Shown: positions 26,162-36,521, numbered from the stretch's first letter. The stretch: DNA of 64,000 bases from Hyphomicrobiales bacterium (GCA_900472675.1 UCJA01000015.1:248001-312000), one strand, 5' to 3'. The notes: generated by a model not told the origin, from the sequence alone. A program made the numbers and translations.

Positions 26162-26644
26162 ATGACCCTAGCATCCGTTCGAGACTTCTTCGCCGCCAAA
26201 GCCCCGGATATCGAGATCATCGTCACACCGGAGAGTTCGGCAACCGTCGCGTTGGCGGCTGAGGCGCATGGCGTAGAGCCAGCACAGATCGCCAAGACGA
26301 TCTGCGCACGCGCCGGCGAGCGTACCTTCGTCGTGGTGATGGCCGGAACGACCCGCCTGGACAACAGGAAATTCAAGGATCTGTTCGGCACGAAGCCGCG
26401 GATGCTGGGGGGAGATGACGTGGTGGAGGTGACGGGCCATCCGGTCGGTGGCGTCTGCCCGTTTGGGCTGCTCTCAACCCTTCCCGTCTATTGCGACCAG
26501 TCGCTGCGACGGTTCGATATCGTGGTGCCGGCAGCCGGCGCCATCAATGCGGCGGTGCGGATCAACCCCGAGCGCATGGCGGAACTGACCGACGCCGTAT
26601 GGGTGGACGTCGGCCAGGATCCGGAAGGTGTAACGTCCGCTTAG
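26162..26644 (+). CDS. YbaK/EbsC-family aminoacyl-tRNA deacylase-like protein
   Basis: A 160-residue YbaK/prolyl-tRNA-synthetase-associated domain protein, a family that hydrolyses mischarged tRNAs (typically Cys- or Ala-tRNA(Pro)). The conserved lysine region is AKTICARAGERTFVVVMAG, followed by LDNRKFKDLFG and the GHPVGGVCPFGLL loop that lines the active site. ATG 26162 gives the usual N terminus; an upstream in-frame ATG (26096) would run into the small-RNA promoter area. It overlaps the convergent next gene by four bases. Confidence 0.9.
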   Translation: MTLASVRDFFAAKAPDIEIIVTPESSATVALAAEAHGVEPAQIAKTICARAGERTFVVVMAGTTRLDNRKFKDLFGTKPRMLGGDDVVEVTGHPVGGVCPFGLLSTLPVYCDQSLRRFDIVVPAAGAINAAVRINPERMAELTDAVWVDVGQDPEGVTSA

Positions 26645-27006
26645 AAGCGGTCGTTCAGGTAACGCTGGTACCAGGCCTGCTTGCTGTCTGCGGCAGCCGT
26701 TGCGACTGCGTAACCAATCGCAAAGCCGAGGGCGCCGATCAGCGTGAATACGGTGGTCGTCGCGGCAGGGTGTTCGCGGATCGTGTCGGCGACCGTGCTT
26801 GCTTCTTCCGAGACATAGTCCACGGCATTGCCAGCGCGCTTGGCGACGGCATCATAGGCTTCGCCACCGCGGTTTGCGATCATATCGCGCAAGCTGGCGA
26901 TTTCAGACTTAAGACGACCGATCTCATTGCCATAATCACCGCTGTTGGACGGCTCGTGGTCAAACGAGGTGGTTGTGGTCTTCAGGCTTGTTACGGGGTC
27001 TGCCAT
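26641..27006 (-). CDS. DUF883/ElaB-like membrane-anchored protein
   Basis: A 121-residue protein with a polar coiled-coil-like helix (YGNEIGRLKSEIASLRDMI onward to ~85) and one C-terminal transmembrane segment with glycine spacing (TVFTLIGALGFAIGYAVATA). This is the layout of YqjD/ElaB proteins, which are inner-membrane, stationary-phase proteins that bind ribosomes in E. coli. ATG 27006 has an AGGAGG just upstream. A GGAAC-N17-aGTT element at 27065-27041 fits an EcfG (general stress sigma) promoter. Confidence 0.8.
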   Translation of the reverse strand: MADPVTSLKTTTTSFDHEPSNSGDYGNEIGRLKSEIASLRDMIANRGGEAYDAVAKRAGNAVDYVSEEASTVADTIREHPAATTTVFTLIGALGFAIGYAVATAAADSKQAWYQRYLNDRF

Positions 27007-27040
27007 AGGGGCCTCCTGGATTGATCGAGAGAGCCCGGTC

Positions 27041-27065
27041 AACTTCTGGAAGGCCAATAAGTTCC
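27041..27065 (-). promoter_or_regulatory. EcfG-like promoter of the DUF883 gene
   Basis: On the minus strand GGAAC (27065-27061) is separated by 17 bases from GTT (27043-27041). The EcfG/RpoE4 consensus is GGAAC-N16/17-CGTT, so only the C is lacking. A start about 25 bases before the gene's ATG would result. Confidence 0.4.
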
Positions 27066-27070
27066 AAATG

Positions 27071-27283
27071 TCAGAGGTTGGTGGCCAAAGCGTCCGCTAT
27101 GGCCGACAGCTGCTCGGGCTCGCTGGAGCCCTTTTGCAGGGAGTTCACCAGGATTAGAGCCAGCGCTTCCGCGTCTGGGCTGTCCTTGTCGATGTGGTGC
27201 TCGGCACACGTATCATCGAACACTCTCTGTAGAAGGTTCAGCTGATCGGAATTAACCGGATTGCGGACCATTTGCATAGGCAT
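27071..27283 (-). CDS. small conserved hypothetical protein, 70 aa
   Basis: Not recognised as a characterised family. The protein is soluble and acidic (SDQLNLLQRVFDDTCAEHHI, then SPDAEALALILVNSLQKG), probably helical. ATG 27283 is chosen because GGGAGGATATC precedes it. A perfect 10-bp inverted repeat lies immediately upstream of this ribosome binding site. It belongs to a series of five small minus-strand genes. Confidence 0.7.
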   Translation of the reverse strand: MPMQMVRNPVNSDQLNLLQRVFDDTCAEHHIDKDSPDAEALALILVNSLQKGSSEPEQLSAIADALATNL

Positions 27284-27298
27284 GATATCCTCCCGACC

Positions 27299-27321
27299 AT
27301 AAGTCCGTGTGACGGACTTAT
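27299..27321. promoter_or_regulatory. perfect 10-bp inverted repeat before the 70-aa gene
   Basis: ATAAGTCCGT-GTG-ACGGACTTAT is a perfect palindrome whose edge is about 15 bases from the ATG at 27283, next to its ribosome binding site. It could be an operator or an mRNA hairpin. The remaining 240 bases to the next gene hold only an AT-rich stretch and the terminator at 27525. Confidence 0.5.
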
Positions 27322-27524
27322 ACCTCCCTAGCACATCGCCCGCGGGATGAAGAGGGGTCTTGCGCCATAGCGGCAGACCGATCCGTCCAACTTGACCAAT
27401 AGCAAATTACGGAAGCTATTTGACCGCTAGCAGTTTGAGATATGCCTAATAGAATAGCAATTACAAAATAGAATAGGTGCATTCTAAGGGTGTCATTTCA
27501 AAACGCACGCTTTGAACAGTGAAG

Positions 27525-27552
27525 AGGCGCGATGGATTTGTCCATCGCGCCT
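27525..27552. terminator. hairpin after the 65-aa gene
   Basis: AGGCGCGATGGA (27525-27536) pairs perfectly with 27541-27552 around TTTG. It lies 10 bp past the minus-strand stop at 27563. The U-rich tail is better on the plus strand (TTTCTTG), so it may act in both directions. Confidence 0.6.
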
Positions 27553-27562
27553 TTCTTGATCT

Positions 27563-27760
27563 CTATGCCATTCCGGCTGGGTCGCCGACCGGAAGCAGTG
27601 CCGGGTCAAGCGTTGGATCCTGCGGGTTCTTGCTGTCCCCTGGATCCTGAAGTGGGGGAGCCGCCGGCTTTTCCTGGGTGCGATCCGGGATGCCGTCGTT
27701 GGAGATGGGTCCCCTTGGCGTTTCGACACCAGGGATGGGAAGCGGGTCACGGTTCGGCAT
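27563..27760 (-). CDS. small proline/aspartate-rich protein, 65 aa
   Basis: No family recognised. The product is very rich in Pro, Asp and Gly (PIPGVETPRGPISND..., PQDPTLDPALLPVGDP), has no hydrophobic helix and should be disordered. Support for reality: a good AGGAGA ribosome binding site before ATG 27760, an EcfG-type promoter match upstream and a hairpin terminator downstream. A longer overlapping frame on the same strand (27493-27750) lacks these signals. Confidence 0.6.
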   Translation of the reverse strand: MPNRDPLPIPGVETPRGPISNDGIPDRTQEKPAAPPLQDPGDSKNPQDPTLDPALLPVGDPAGMA

Positions 27761-27792
27761 GACAGTCTCCTTGCTGTGTTGCTCTCAGGTCC

Positions 27793-27817
27793 AACGAGCC
27801 AGCAAAGCGATGGTTCC
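27793..27817 (-). promoter_or_regulatory. EcfG-like promoter of the 65-aa gene
   Basis: On the minus strand GGAAC (27817-27813), exactly 16 bases, then CGTT (27796-27793): a full match to the EcfG general-stress consensus. It ends 33 bases before the ATG at 27760. Confidence 0.6.
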
Positions 27818-27844
27818 GAGGGCGTGGAACGCTAGGGTGTCCGC

Positions 27845-28084
27845 CTAGCGCCAGCGATGGCGACGGGGTTTAGAGGACGTGCCGAGCATATAGCCGGTGA
27901 CAAAGGCGAGCAGTGCCACAACAGCCAGGGCAGATCCCGTCACCGCCGGATGATCGGTGACATGGGCCGCAACAAGACCCGCCTCGTCGCGCGCGCGGTC
28001 GACAATGGCCTTCGTTCGGGCGGATGCGCCCGTCGGATTTGCGATATCACCGGTAAAGCCGGCAGACAGTGCATTTCGTGCCAT
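27845..28084 (-). CDS. small single-span membrane protein, 79 aa
   Basis: The protein has a polar N-terminal half (ARTKAIVDRARDEAGLVAAHV) and one C-terminal helix (TGSALAVVALLAFVTGYMLG) ending in a basic tail SKPRRHRWR. It resembles the C-terminal half of DUF883/YqjD-type proteins and the product of the 27006 gene. ATG 28084 follows GAAGGAGA. An EcfG-like element lies upstream. Function unknown; an inner-membrane stress protein is inferred. Confidence 0.7.
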   Translation of the reverse strand: MARNALSAGFTGDIANPTGASARTKAIVDRARDEAGLVAAHVTDHPAVTGSALAVVALLAFVTGYMLGTSSKPRRHRWR

Positions 28085-28119
28085 AAGTCTCTCCTTCTCG
28101 TTTTGATGGGAGAGAAAGG

Positions 28120-28145
28120 AACCCGAAGCATGAGCCGAAGGTTCC
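28120..28145 (-). promoter_or_regulatory. EcfG-like promoter of the 79-aa gene
   Basis: On the minus strand GGAAC (28145-28141), 17 bases, then GGTT (28123-28120), one mismatch from the CGTT consensus. The ATG at 28084 follows after 35 bases. Confidence 0.45.
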
Positions 28146-28171
28146 GCAGGCGGCACGGTCAGCTCAATCCA

Positions 28172-28354
28172 CTACATGAGCTTCGACAGGGTTTCGCGGG
28201 TAACAAAGACATCCGTCTTGCCCGCTTCGTATTCCGGATGGCTGAACTCATAGATGCCGCGTTCGGGCATCTCCAGCGCCTGCTTGATGCTGACGAGACC
28301 GACCGCAATCCTCCGATCGCCTCTCCTGACGACTGCCTCCACAATCTTCTGCAT
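28172..28354 (-). CDS. small hypothetical protein, 60 aa
   Basis: No family recognised. The sequence (MQKIVEAVVRRGDRRIAVGL, then RGIYEFSHPEYEAGKTDVFV) looks like a small alpha/beta protein. The frame opens at 28411, but the string of glutamates preceding Met20 is encoded by GGAGGAGGAGGAAG, which is an excellent ribosome binding site for ATG 28354; the short form is preferred. The 218 bases between here and the penicillin-binding protein gene contain no clear feature. Confidence 0.65.
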   Translation of the reverse strand: MQKIVEAVVRRGDRRIAVGLVSIKQALEMPERGIYEFSHPEYEAGKTDVFVTRETLSKLM

Positions 28355-28572
28355 TTCTTCCTCCTCCTCCAAGGTGGAACCAACAGATACATCGTGCGCT
28401 ATTTCACGCAAATGTGCAGCATCTTTCTGAGCTGAAGCTGAAAAAACCCGGTCTGCAGGCAGGGTTTACGCCTCCTTAAATCGCCGCATTTACAGTTCAG
28501 TCGAAGCCGGGCGACGGGAAACCAGAAAAGACCTGATCATTCAGGCGCACGACGGGGGTACGCCGGCTCATC

Positions 28573-31071
28573 ATGGCAGCCAAGGGAAGATCGGACAGAC
28601 GCGTCGAACCCTCATTCGGCGGATCGCGCGACGAGGGTGAAGACCTTCGCCTCGACGCCAATGAGCGAATCGTCGGCAATGGCCGGCAACCGTCGAAGTC
28701 CCAGGCGCAGAAACGCCCGAACCGGCGAGACCGGGAGACTGACGACGTGCCGGCAGACGAGCCACGACGGGCGCCTGCGCGCGGCAGAAGCCGGAAGCAG
28801 TCACGCTCTGGCGGCGGCGGATTCTTCGGGTCCATCCGCGGCCTTCTCTACTGGTGCATCGTGCTTGGCATCTGGGGCGCGATCGGGGTTGGCGGGCTCG
28901 TGCTCTATTATGGCGCGCGCATGCCGGCTGCTAGCACCTGGGCCATTCCGGGCCGACCTCCGAACATCAAAATCACAGCCATCGACGGGTCCGTCATCGC
29001 CAACCGCGGCTCGACCGGTGGCGAGGCGCTGGCGCTCGAGGAAATGTCGCCCTATCTGCCGCAGGCCGTCATGGCGATCGAAGACCGCCGGTTCTATTCC
29101 CATTTCGGTGTCGATCCGCTCGGGCTTGCCCGCGCACTCGTCAACAACCTGACGGGGCAGCCGATCCAGGGCGGCTCCACGATCACGCAGCAGCTCGCCA
29201 AGAACCTGTTCCTGTCGCCGGAGCGCACGTTCGAGCGCAAGATCCAGGAAGTGCTCCTGTCGTTCTGGTTGGAGCACAAGTTCACCAAGGACCAGATCCT
29301 TGCCATGTACCTGAACCGCGTGTTCTTCGGCTCGAACGCCTATGGCGTCGAAGCGGCGTCGCGGCGGTATTTCAACAAATCGGCGCGCGACGTGAACCTC
29401 GGCGAAGCGGCCACCCTTGCGGGGCTTCTCAAGGCGCCGTCGAGGCTCTCCCCGGCGCGCGATCCGCAGGCGGCCGAAGCCCGTGCGCAGGTGGTGCTGG
29501 GTGCCATGCGCGAAGAAGGCTATGCGACCGACAGCGATCTCAAGACGGCCATGTCGCAGCCGCCGGCCAAGGCCAAGAGCAACTGGAACGGTGCCCAGCA
29601 ATATGCCGCCGACATGGTGGTCGATGAAATGAAGGGCCTGATCGGGGAGCCGAAGGCGGACATCATCATCGAGACGACCATCGACTCCCGCCTCGAGACC
29701 GCCGCCGACAAGGCGTTGAACGACATTCTCAAGAAAGAAGGCGGCAAGCTTGCCGCATCCCAGGCCGCGCTTGTTTCGGTGGATGCCACCGGCGCCATCC
29801 GCGCTGTGGTGGGCGGGCGCGATTACGCGAGCAGCCAGTTCAACCGCGCCTCCAAGGCGAAACGCCAACCGGGCTCGGCCTTCAAGCCCTTCGTCTATGC
29901 ATCCGCTCTGGAAGCGGGCGACCGGCCGGACACGGTCCTCAACGATGCGCCCGTCCGCTACGGCACCTGGGCGCCCGAAAACTACGACCAGAAGTTCCGC
30001 GGCCCCGTGACCATGGCGTCCGCCTTCGCGCAGTCGCTCAACACGATCGCAGCGCAGCTCGTCATGCAGGTGGGGCCGGAGAAGGTGGTGAGCCTGGCGC
30101 ACCGGCTCGGGGTGGATTCCGATATCCAGGCGAATGCCTCGATCGCACTCGGCACGTCCGAGGTCTCGCTGGTAGAACTGACCTCGGCCTATGCTGCCTT
30201 CATGAACGGTGGCTACAAGGCATCGCCGCATATCGTCAAACGCATCACCGATACGGACGGCAAGGTGCTTTACGAGGCGGATTACGCCAACCCTCCCCGC
30301 GTGCTGAGCGAGGCGGTTGCTGCCACGATGAACAGCATGATGAACCGGGTCATCAACGAGGGAACCGGACGGGCGGCGCGACTGGACGGATGGCAGGCAG
30401 CCGGCAAGTCAGGCACGACGCAATCCTTCCGGGACGCACTGTTCGTCGGCTATACCAGCATCATGACCACGGGGATCTGGTTCGGCAACGACGACGGCAG
30501 CTACATGAAGAAGGTGACCGGCGGCGGACTTCCGGCAAAGGCCTGGAAGGAATACATGACCGCGGCCATGAAGGGCTACAGCCCGACGCCGCTGTTCGGC
30601 ACCAATCGGGGCCTGGAACTGCCGCCCCCGGCGGCACCGACGCAGGACGAGCCCTCGACCTCGATCGGCGACATCATCTCGGGGATCATACCCGGCGTCG
30701 GTACCCGGCGGACGGAAGAACTGGCGCCGGATTATCCGCCGGCACCGCGTTCGCCGGCCGCCGATCCCACCTATCCGGAGCCTGCCCGTGCCCAGCCGCG
30801 CCGCACCTACCCGGCCGAGCCGCAGTATGAGCAGCCCCATTATGACGAGCCACCGGTTGGCCGTGCGCGCAACCGGTATGGCGATCCGGTTCCGCCTGGC
30901 GACGTGCCGGTGCGCGATTACCGGGACTACCGGGGCCCGTACGATTCCACTGGTCCGATGCCGCCCGGCGAGGTGGGGGAAGGTCCCCTGCCGCCCGGAG
31001 ACCTCGGCCATGGGCCATCCGAACCGCCACGGCGCCGCACAACGCTCCTCGACATCCTGACGGGGCAATAG
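28573..31071 (+). CDS. class A penicillin-binding protein (transglycosylase/transpeptidase)
   Basis: An 832-residue bifunctional peptidoglycan synthase. It has a basic, disordered cytoplasmic N terminus (~85 residues), one membrane anchor (89-113), a GT51 glycosyltransferase domain with catalytic Glu170 in AIEDRRFYSH and GGSTITQQLAKN, and a transpeptidase domain with SAFK (Ser435), SLN (488-490) and KSGT (612-615). The C-terminal ~165 residues are Pro/Arg/Tyr-rich with PPGD/PPGE repeats, an apparently unstructured periplasmic tail. It is of the PBP1 family; which paralogue cannot be decided here. The Shine-Dalgarno sequence is weak. Confidence 0.93.
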   Translation: MAAKGRSDRRVEPSFGGSRDEGEDLRLDANERIVGNGRQPSKSQAQKRPNRRDRETDDVPADEPRRAPARGRSRKQSRSGGGGFFGSIRGLLYWCIVLGIWGAIGVGGLVLYYGARMPAASTWAIPGRPPNIKITAIDGSVIANRGSTGGEALALEEMSPYLPQAVMAIEDRRFYSHFGVDPLGLARALVNNLTGQPIQGGSTITQQLAKNLFLSPERTFERKIQEVLLSFWLEHKFTKDQILAMYLNRVFFGSNAYGVEAASRRYFNKSARDVNLGEAATLAGLLKAPSRLSPARDPQAAEARAQVVLGAMREEGYATDSDLKTAMSQPPAKAKSNWNGAQQYAADMVVDEMKGLIGEPKADIIIETTIDSRLETAADKALNDILKKEGGKLAASQAALVSVDATGAIRAVVGGRDYASSQFNRASKAKRQPGSAFKPFVYASALEAGDRPDTVLNDAPVRYGTWAPENYDQKFRGPVTMASAFAQSLNTIAAQLVMQVGPEKVVSLAHRLGVDSDIQANASIALGTSEVSLVELTSAYAAFMNGGYKASPHIVKRITDTDGKVLYEADYANPPRVLSEAVAATMNSMMNRVINEGTGRAARLDGWQAAGKSGTTQSFRDALFVGYTSIMTTGIWFGNDDGSYMKKVTGGGLPAKAWKEYMTAAMKGYSPTPLFGTNRGLELPPPAAPTQDEPSTSIGDIISGIIPGVGTRRTEELAPDYPPAPRSPAADPTYPEPARAQPRRTYPAEPQYEQPHYDEPPVGRARNRYGDPVPPGDVPVRDYRDYRGPYDSTGPMPPGEVGEGPLPPGDLGHGPSEPPRRRTTLLDILTGQ

Positions 31072-31089
31072 CGTTGCGGGACGATCCCA

Positions 31090-31109
31090 CCCGAGTCTTC
31101 GGGATTTTT
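31090..31109 (+). terminator. short intrinsic terminator after the PBP gene
   Basis: CCCGA-gtct-TCGGG followed by ATTTTT, 18 bases after the stop codon. The stem is only five base pairs, so efficiency may be moderate. Confidence 0.55.
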
Positions 31110-31133
31110 GCTCCACCGCAGTGAAATTGCTGC

Positions 31134-31163
31134 CTTGCAGAGGGAAAAACCCGTCCTTATATA
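31134..31163 (+). promoter_or_regulatory. likely dnaK promoter
   Basis: CTTGCA (31134-31139), 18 bases, then TATATA (31158-31163), with CCT preceding the -10. The CTTG and CCTTATATA elements resemble alphaproteobacterial heat-shock (RpoH) promoters (CTTG ... CCTATnT). About 105 bases of leader follow before the dnaK ATG. Confidence 0.45.
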
Positions 31164-31274
31164 CGCCGCATGACCGCAGCTTGTGCTGCGAGGATCAAAG
31201 ACCATCCCAGTCGAGGAACCGTCAGCGGAATGCCTTCAAGGGGTTCCGATGGTTCGCTTAAGGAGAGAGAAGAA

Positions 31275-33176
<1,902 letters not shown>

Positions 33177-33223
33177 CCTCTTGGTTGCCCGTAGCTCAGA
33201 CCTCGCCCATATTTGAGCAAGCA

Positions 33224-33247
33224 TCCGGCTGCCTTCGTGCAGCCGGA
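33224..33247 (+). terminator. hairpin between dnaK and dnaJ
   Basis: TCCGGCTGC pairs with GCAGCCGGA (33224-33232 with 33239-33247), followed shortly by CCCTTTT. It may reduce readthrough into dnaJ or protect the 3' end of dnaK mRNA. Confidence 0.5.
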
Positions 33248-33273
33248 ACCCTTTTCCGGAGCCGGTTCTCTTA

Positions 33274-34398
33274 ATGGCAAAAGCTGACTTTTACGAAACG
33301 CTGGGGGTTGGCCGTACGGCCGACGAGAAGGAGCTGAAAAGCGCCTTCCGGAAGCTGGCGATGAAATTCCACCCGGATAAAAATCCGGGCGATGCCGAGG
33401 CCGAGAAGAAGTTCAAGGAACTGAACGAGGCCTATGAAACGCTGAAGGACCCGCAGAAGCGGGCGGCCTACGATCGCTACGGCCACGCTGCCTTCGAGCA
33501 GGGCGGTATGGGCGGTGGCGGTGGCTACTCCTCCTCCGGCGGCTTCTCCGATATTTTCGAAGACATTTTCGGCGACATGATGGGCGGCGGCCGCGCACGG
33601 CGGTCATCGGGTGGGCGCGAGCGCGGCGCCGACCTTCGCTACAACATGGAAATCACGCTTGAGGAGGCTTTTGCCGGCAAGACCGCGCAGATCCGGGTTC
33701 CGACCTCGATCACCTGCGACGTCTGTTCCGGCTCGGGCGCCAAGCCTGGGACGCAGCCCAAGACCTGTGGCACCTGCCAGGGTTCTGGTCGTGTCCGCGC
33801 CAGCCAGGGCTTCTTCTCCGTGGAACGCACCTGTCCGACCTGCCATGGTCGCGGGCAGACGATCACCGATCCGTGCGGCAAGTGCCACGGCCAGGGCCGT
33901 ATCACCGAGGAACGCTCGCTGTCGGTCAACATTCCGGCCGGTATCGAGGACGGTACGCGCATTCGGCTGCAGGGCGAAGGCGAGGCCGGCGCACGCGGTG
34001 GTCCTGCGGGCGACCTCTACATCTTCCTTTCGGTCAAGCCGCATGAGTTCTTCCAGCGCGACGGCGCCGATCTCTACTGCATGGTGCCGATTTCGATGAC
34101 GACGGCCGCTCTTGGCGGCACGTTCGACGTCGCTACTCTGGACGGATCCAAATCCCGTGTGACGGTTCCGGAAGGTACGCAGGCCGGAAAGCAGTTCCGC
34201 CTGAAGGCCAAGGGCATGCCGGTGCTGCGTTCGTCGCAGACAGGCGATCTCTACATCCAGATCCAGATCGAGACGCCGCAGAAGCTGACCAAGCGGCAGC
34301 GCGAACTGCTGCAGGAATTCGAGGAAATCTCCTCCAAGGAGAACAACCCGGAGTCCACCGGCTTCTTTACCCGGATGAAGGAATTCTTCGAAGGATAA
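33274..34398 (+). CDS. dnaJ: Hsp40 co-chaperone DnaJ
   Basis: A 374-residue type I DnaJ. The J domain carries HPD in KFHPDKNP (~residues 32-39), followed by a Gly/Phe-rich linker, four CxxCxGxG zinc repeats ([32 protein letters not shown]) and the C-terminal substrate-binding domains. It stimulates the DnaK ATPase and presents substrates. A strong terminator follows. Confidence 0.98.
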   Translation: MAKADFYETLGVGRTADEKELKSAFRKLAMKFHPDKNPGDAEAEKKFKELNEAYETLKDPQKRAAYDRYGHAAFEQGGMGGGGGYSSSGGFSDIFEDIFGDMMGGGRARRSSGGRERGADLRYNMEITLEEAFAGKTAQIRVPTSITCDVCSGSGAKPGTQPKTCGTCQGSGRVRASQGFFSVERTCPTCHGRGQTITDPCGKCHGQGRITEERSLSVNIPAGIEDGTRIRLQGEGEAGARGGPAGDLYIFLSVKPHEFFQRDGADLYCMVPISMTTAALGGTFDVATLDGSKSRVTVPEGTQAGKQFRLKAKGMPVLRSSQTGDLYIQIQIETPQKLTKRQRELLQEFEEISSKENNPESTGFFTRMKEFFEG

Positions 34399-34435
34399 GC
34401 CGCAGCGGACGTAAAGCCGCCCCCAACACAAAACC

Positions 34436-34465
34436 AGAGCCGCCGCTTCCCGGCGGCTCTTTTTG
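34436..34465 (+). terminator. intrinsic terminator after dnaJ
   Basis: AGAGCCGCCG pairs with CGGCGGCTCT (34436-34445 with 34451-34460) and is followed by TTTTTG. It closes the dnaK-dnaJ unit. Confidence 0.88.
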
Positions 34466-34544
34466 TTGGGGCGTAGCGACGGCATCTTCCCTCACCCGCC
34501 CCTTGCGCTTTAAATTGCCCCCAGACAGGACCACAGGAGAGTTG

Positions 34545-35720
34545 ATGGCCGATGCTAAGCGCCACTGGCTGCGAACAGACGACCAGGATTCCACGAAGGC
34601 GAGCTTTCCCGAGCTGTTCTTCGACCTCGTCTTCGTCTTTGCACTGATCCAGCTTTCCGAGACCCTGGCTGCAGACTTTACCTTCGGGATTGCCGCCGAG
34701 GCTCTGCTGTTCATTCTCGCCCTGTGGTGGGTGTGGATCCACACCACCTGGGTGACGAACCTTTTGAACGCGGAAATCATCCCGGTGCGGCTGATGCTGT
34801 TTGCCATGATGTTTCTCGGCATCGTGCTGGCGATCGCGTTGCCGCGGGCCTTCACCGACCTCGGGCTGGCCTTTGCGCTTGCCTATTCGGCCATGCAGCT
34901 CGGCCGGTCGCTGTTCACGCTCTATGCCTTCCACGGCACCGACCGCGAAAGCTTCCGCACCTTCCTGCGGATCACCCTCTGGATCGCGGTCTCCTGCGTG
35001 CTGTGGGTGGCTGGTGGTCTGGTGGACCCCGCGCTGCGGATCTATCTTTGGATGGCTGCCCTTGCCATCGAATATGCCGGGCCGCTGATGCGCTACCGCC
35101 TTCCCGGGCTTGGGGCCGCGCCGCAGGAGACGCTCGACATCAAGGGCGAGCATCTGGCGGAGCGCTGCGCCCTGTTCGTCATCATTGCGCTCGGCGAAAC
35201 CATTCTGACCACCGGCAAGATCGCCTCGGCGCACCTGGAGAGAGAGATGACGCCGGTGGTGCTGGTGTCAGCCTTCCTGTCGACAGTGCTGATGTGGTGG
35301 ATCTATTTTCACGAGGGCCAGGAGCAGGCAGCGGACAAGGCGGAAGACAGCGAGGCACCACAACGCACCGCGCAGCACCTCTATGTCTACGGGCACCTGC
35401 CGATCGTTGCCGGCATCATCCTGACGGCGGTGGGAGAGGATTTCGCGCTGTCGCATCCGGATGAACACGGGAGCCTTGGCCATGCGCTCGCACTGCTCGG
35501 CGGGCCCATGCTTTTCCTCGGCGGTACCGCATGGATGAAGAGGATTGCCTCACATTCCCTGCCGCCATCCCACGTGGCGGGGGTGGTTGCGCTGGCGGGC
35601 GGCCTTCTGCTGACGCCCCTCCTCCCGAATTTCGGCATCCAGATGCTGGCGATCGTCGTGCTGCTGCTGGTGGCTGCCTGGGAGTATGTGGCGCTGAAGC
35701 GAGGCCGCTCTCTTGCCTGA
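34545..35720 (+). CDS. low temperature requirement A (LtrA)-like membrane protein
   Basis: A 391-residue polytopic protein with about ten to twelve hydrophobic helices. The N-terminal signature ASFPELFFDLVFVFALIQLS and the central RCALFVIIALGETILTTG are typical of the LtrA family, originally linked to growth at low temperature in Listeria. Its molecular function is unknown. ATG 34545 has AGGAG upstream; 14 in-frame codons before it are ignored. It stands alone after dnaJ and ends immediately before the convergent slyX stop. Confidence 0.85.
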   Translation: MADAKRHWLRTDDQDSTKASFPELFFDLVFVFALIQLSETLAADFTFGIAAEALLFILALWWVWIHTTWVTNLLNAEIIPVRLMLFAMMFLGIVLAIALPRAFTDLGLAFALAYSAMQLGRSLFTLYAFHGTDRESFRTFLRITLWIAVSCVLWVAGGLVDPALRIYLWMAALAIEYAGPLMRYRLPGLGAAPQETLDIKGEHLAERCALFVIIALGETILTTGKIASAHLEREMTPVVLVSAFLSTVLMWWIYFHEGQEQAADKAEDSEAPQRTAQHLYVYGHLPIVAGIILTAVGEDFALSHPDEHGSLGHALALLGGPMLFLGGTAWMKRIASHSLPPSHVAGVVALAGGLLLTPLLPNFGIQMLAIVVLLLVAAWEYVALKRGRSLA

Positions 35721-35924
35721 TCAGTAATGCGGCGGACGGGTGATGGCCGGCGCCTCGAGCGAGGCTTCCTCCACCGACAGGAACCGCTCGGTCAGCTGGC
35801 TGAGTTTGGCACGGGTCTGCTCCAGCACCTTCCATTGTTCGGCAAGCTGGTCGGACAATTCTTCGATCACCTTTGCCTGGTGCGCGGCGAGCTCCTCGAG
35901 CCTGACCAGCCTATCCTCGTTCAT
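35721..35924 (-). CDS. slyX: SlyX family protein
   Basis: A 67-residue protein that is one long coiled coil (RLVRLEELAAHQAKVIEELS and on to ~residue 50) with the C-terminal PPHY motif that marks SlyX. Function is unknown in all species. ATG 35924 is preferred to the TTG opening the frame at 35945. The cupin gene lies 17 bp upstream on the same strand, so co-transcription is likely. Confidence 0.85.
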   Translation of the reverse strand: MNEDRLVRLEELAAHQAKVIEELSDQLAEQWKVLEQTRAKLSQLTERFLSVEEASLEAPAITRPPHY

Positions 35925-35941
35925 TACGCTATCTTTCCTTT

Positions 35942-36448
35942 TCAAGTCTTCCGGGCCCGGACCGCATCGGGCATGCCATCATGCGGACCCAGCGGTCGCT
36001 CCGGCCCATCCTCCCACCAGTCCTCGCGCAGGGCTTTCTGCTCGGGGTTCTTCGGGTAAACGATGCGGTTGTCGGATCGTCTGGTTTCCCCCGCCACAAG
36101 CAGATGCACTTCCTGCTGTGAATTGTTGATGAAGGTGTGGGCAATCCCTGTGCCGGCCGGGAAGCCGACAGAATCGCCGGGGGCGAGGCGGTGCAGCCGG
36201 CCATCCAGCCAGACATCCGGCGTTCCCTCCAGCACATAGACGAACTCCTCCTCCGTGCTTTCTGCATGGGGGAAGGAACTGCGGCGCCCGGGCGGAAGCC
36301 GCAGATGGTGGATGCCGAGCCGCGTCATGCCGAAATGCCGTGCGAGCGGCGCGCCATAGCCCATCCGCTCGTCATCACCATCATAATGGCCTTCGGCAGG
36401 CTCCTCCACCTCGCTCCAATGGCGGATGCAATCAGGCCGGTCGGTCAT
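35942..36448 (-). CDS. cupin-domain protein
   Basis: A 168-residue single-domain cupin. Motif 1 is seen as PPGRRSSFPHAESTEEEFVYVLEG (residues ~52-75) with His and Glu metal-ligand positions, and motif 2 as PAGTGIAHTFIN with the second histidine. The C-terminal part is acidic and Trp-rich (REDWWEDGPERP). Substrate unknown. ATG 36448 has GAGGAGGG upstream. It precedes slyX on the same strand. Confidence 0.82.
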   Translation of the reverse strand: MTDRPDCIRHWSEVEEPAEGHYDGDDERMGYGAPLARHFGMTRLGIHHLRLPPGRRSSFPHAESTEEEFVYVLEGTPDVWLDGRLHRLAPGDSVGFPAGTGIAHTFINNSQQEVHLLVAGETRRSDNRIVYPKNPEQKALREDWWEDGPERPLGPHDGMPDAVRARKT

Positions 36449-36521
36449 GGGTGCCCTCCTCGTCTTTCGGAGATGCACCCTAGTCGAGCCGGCCATCATC
36501 GTCCATGGGACGAGGGGATGC

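Noticed and set aside
27493-27750. 85-codon minus-strand frame overlapping the 65-aa gene
   Set aside because: It lacks a ribosome binding site and would run through the terminator hairpin, whereas the 65-aa frame fits both signals.
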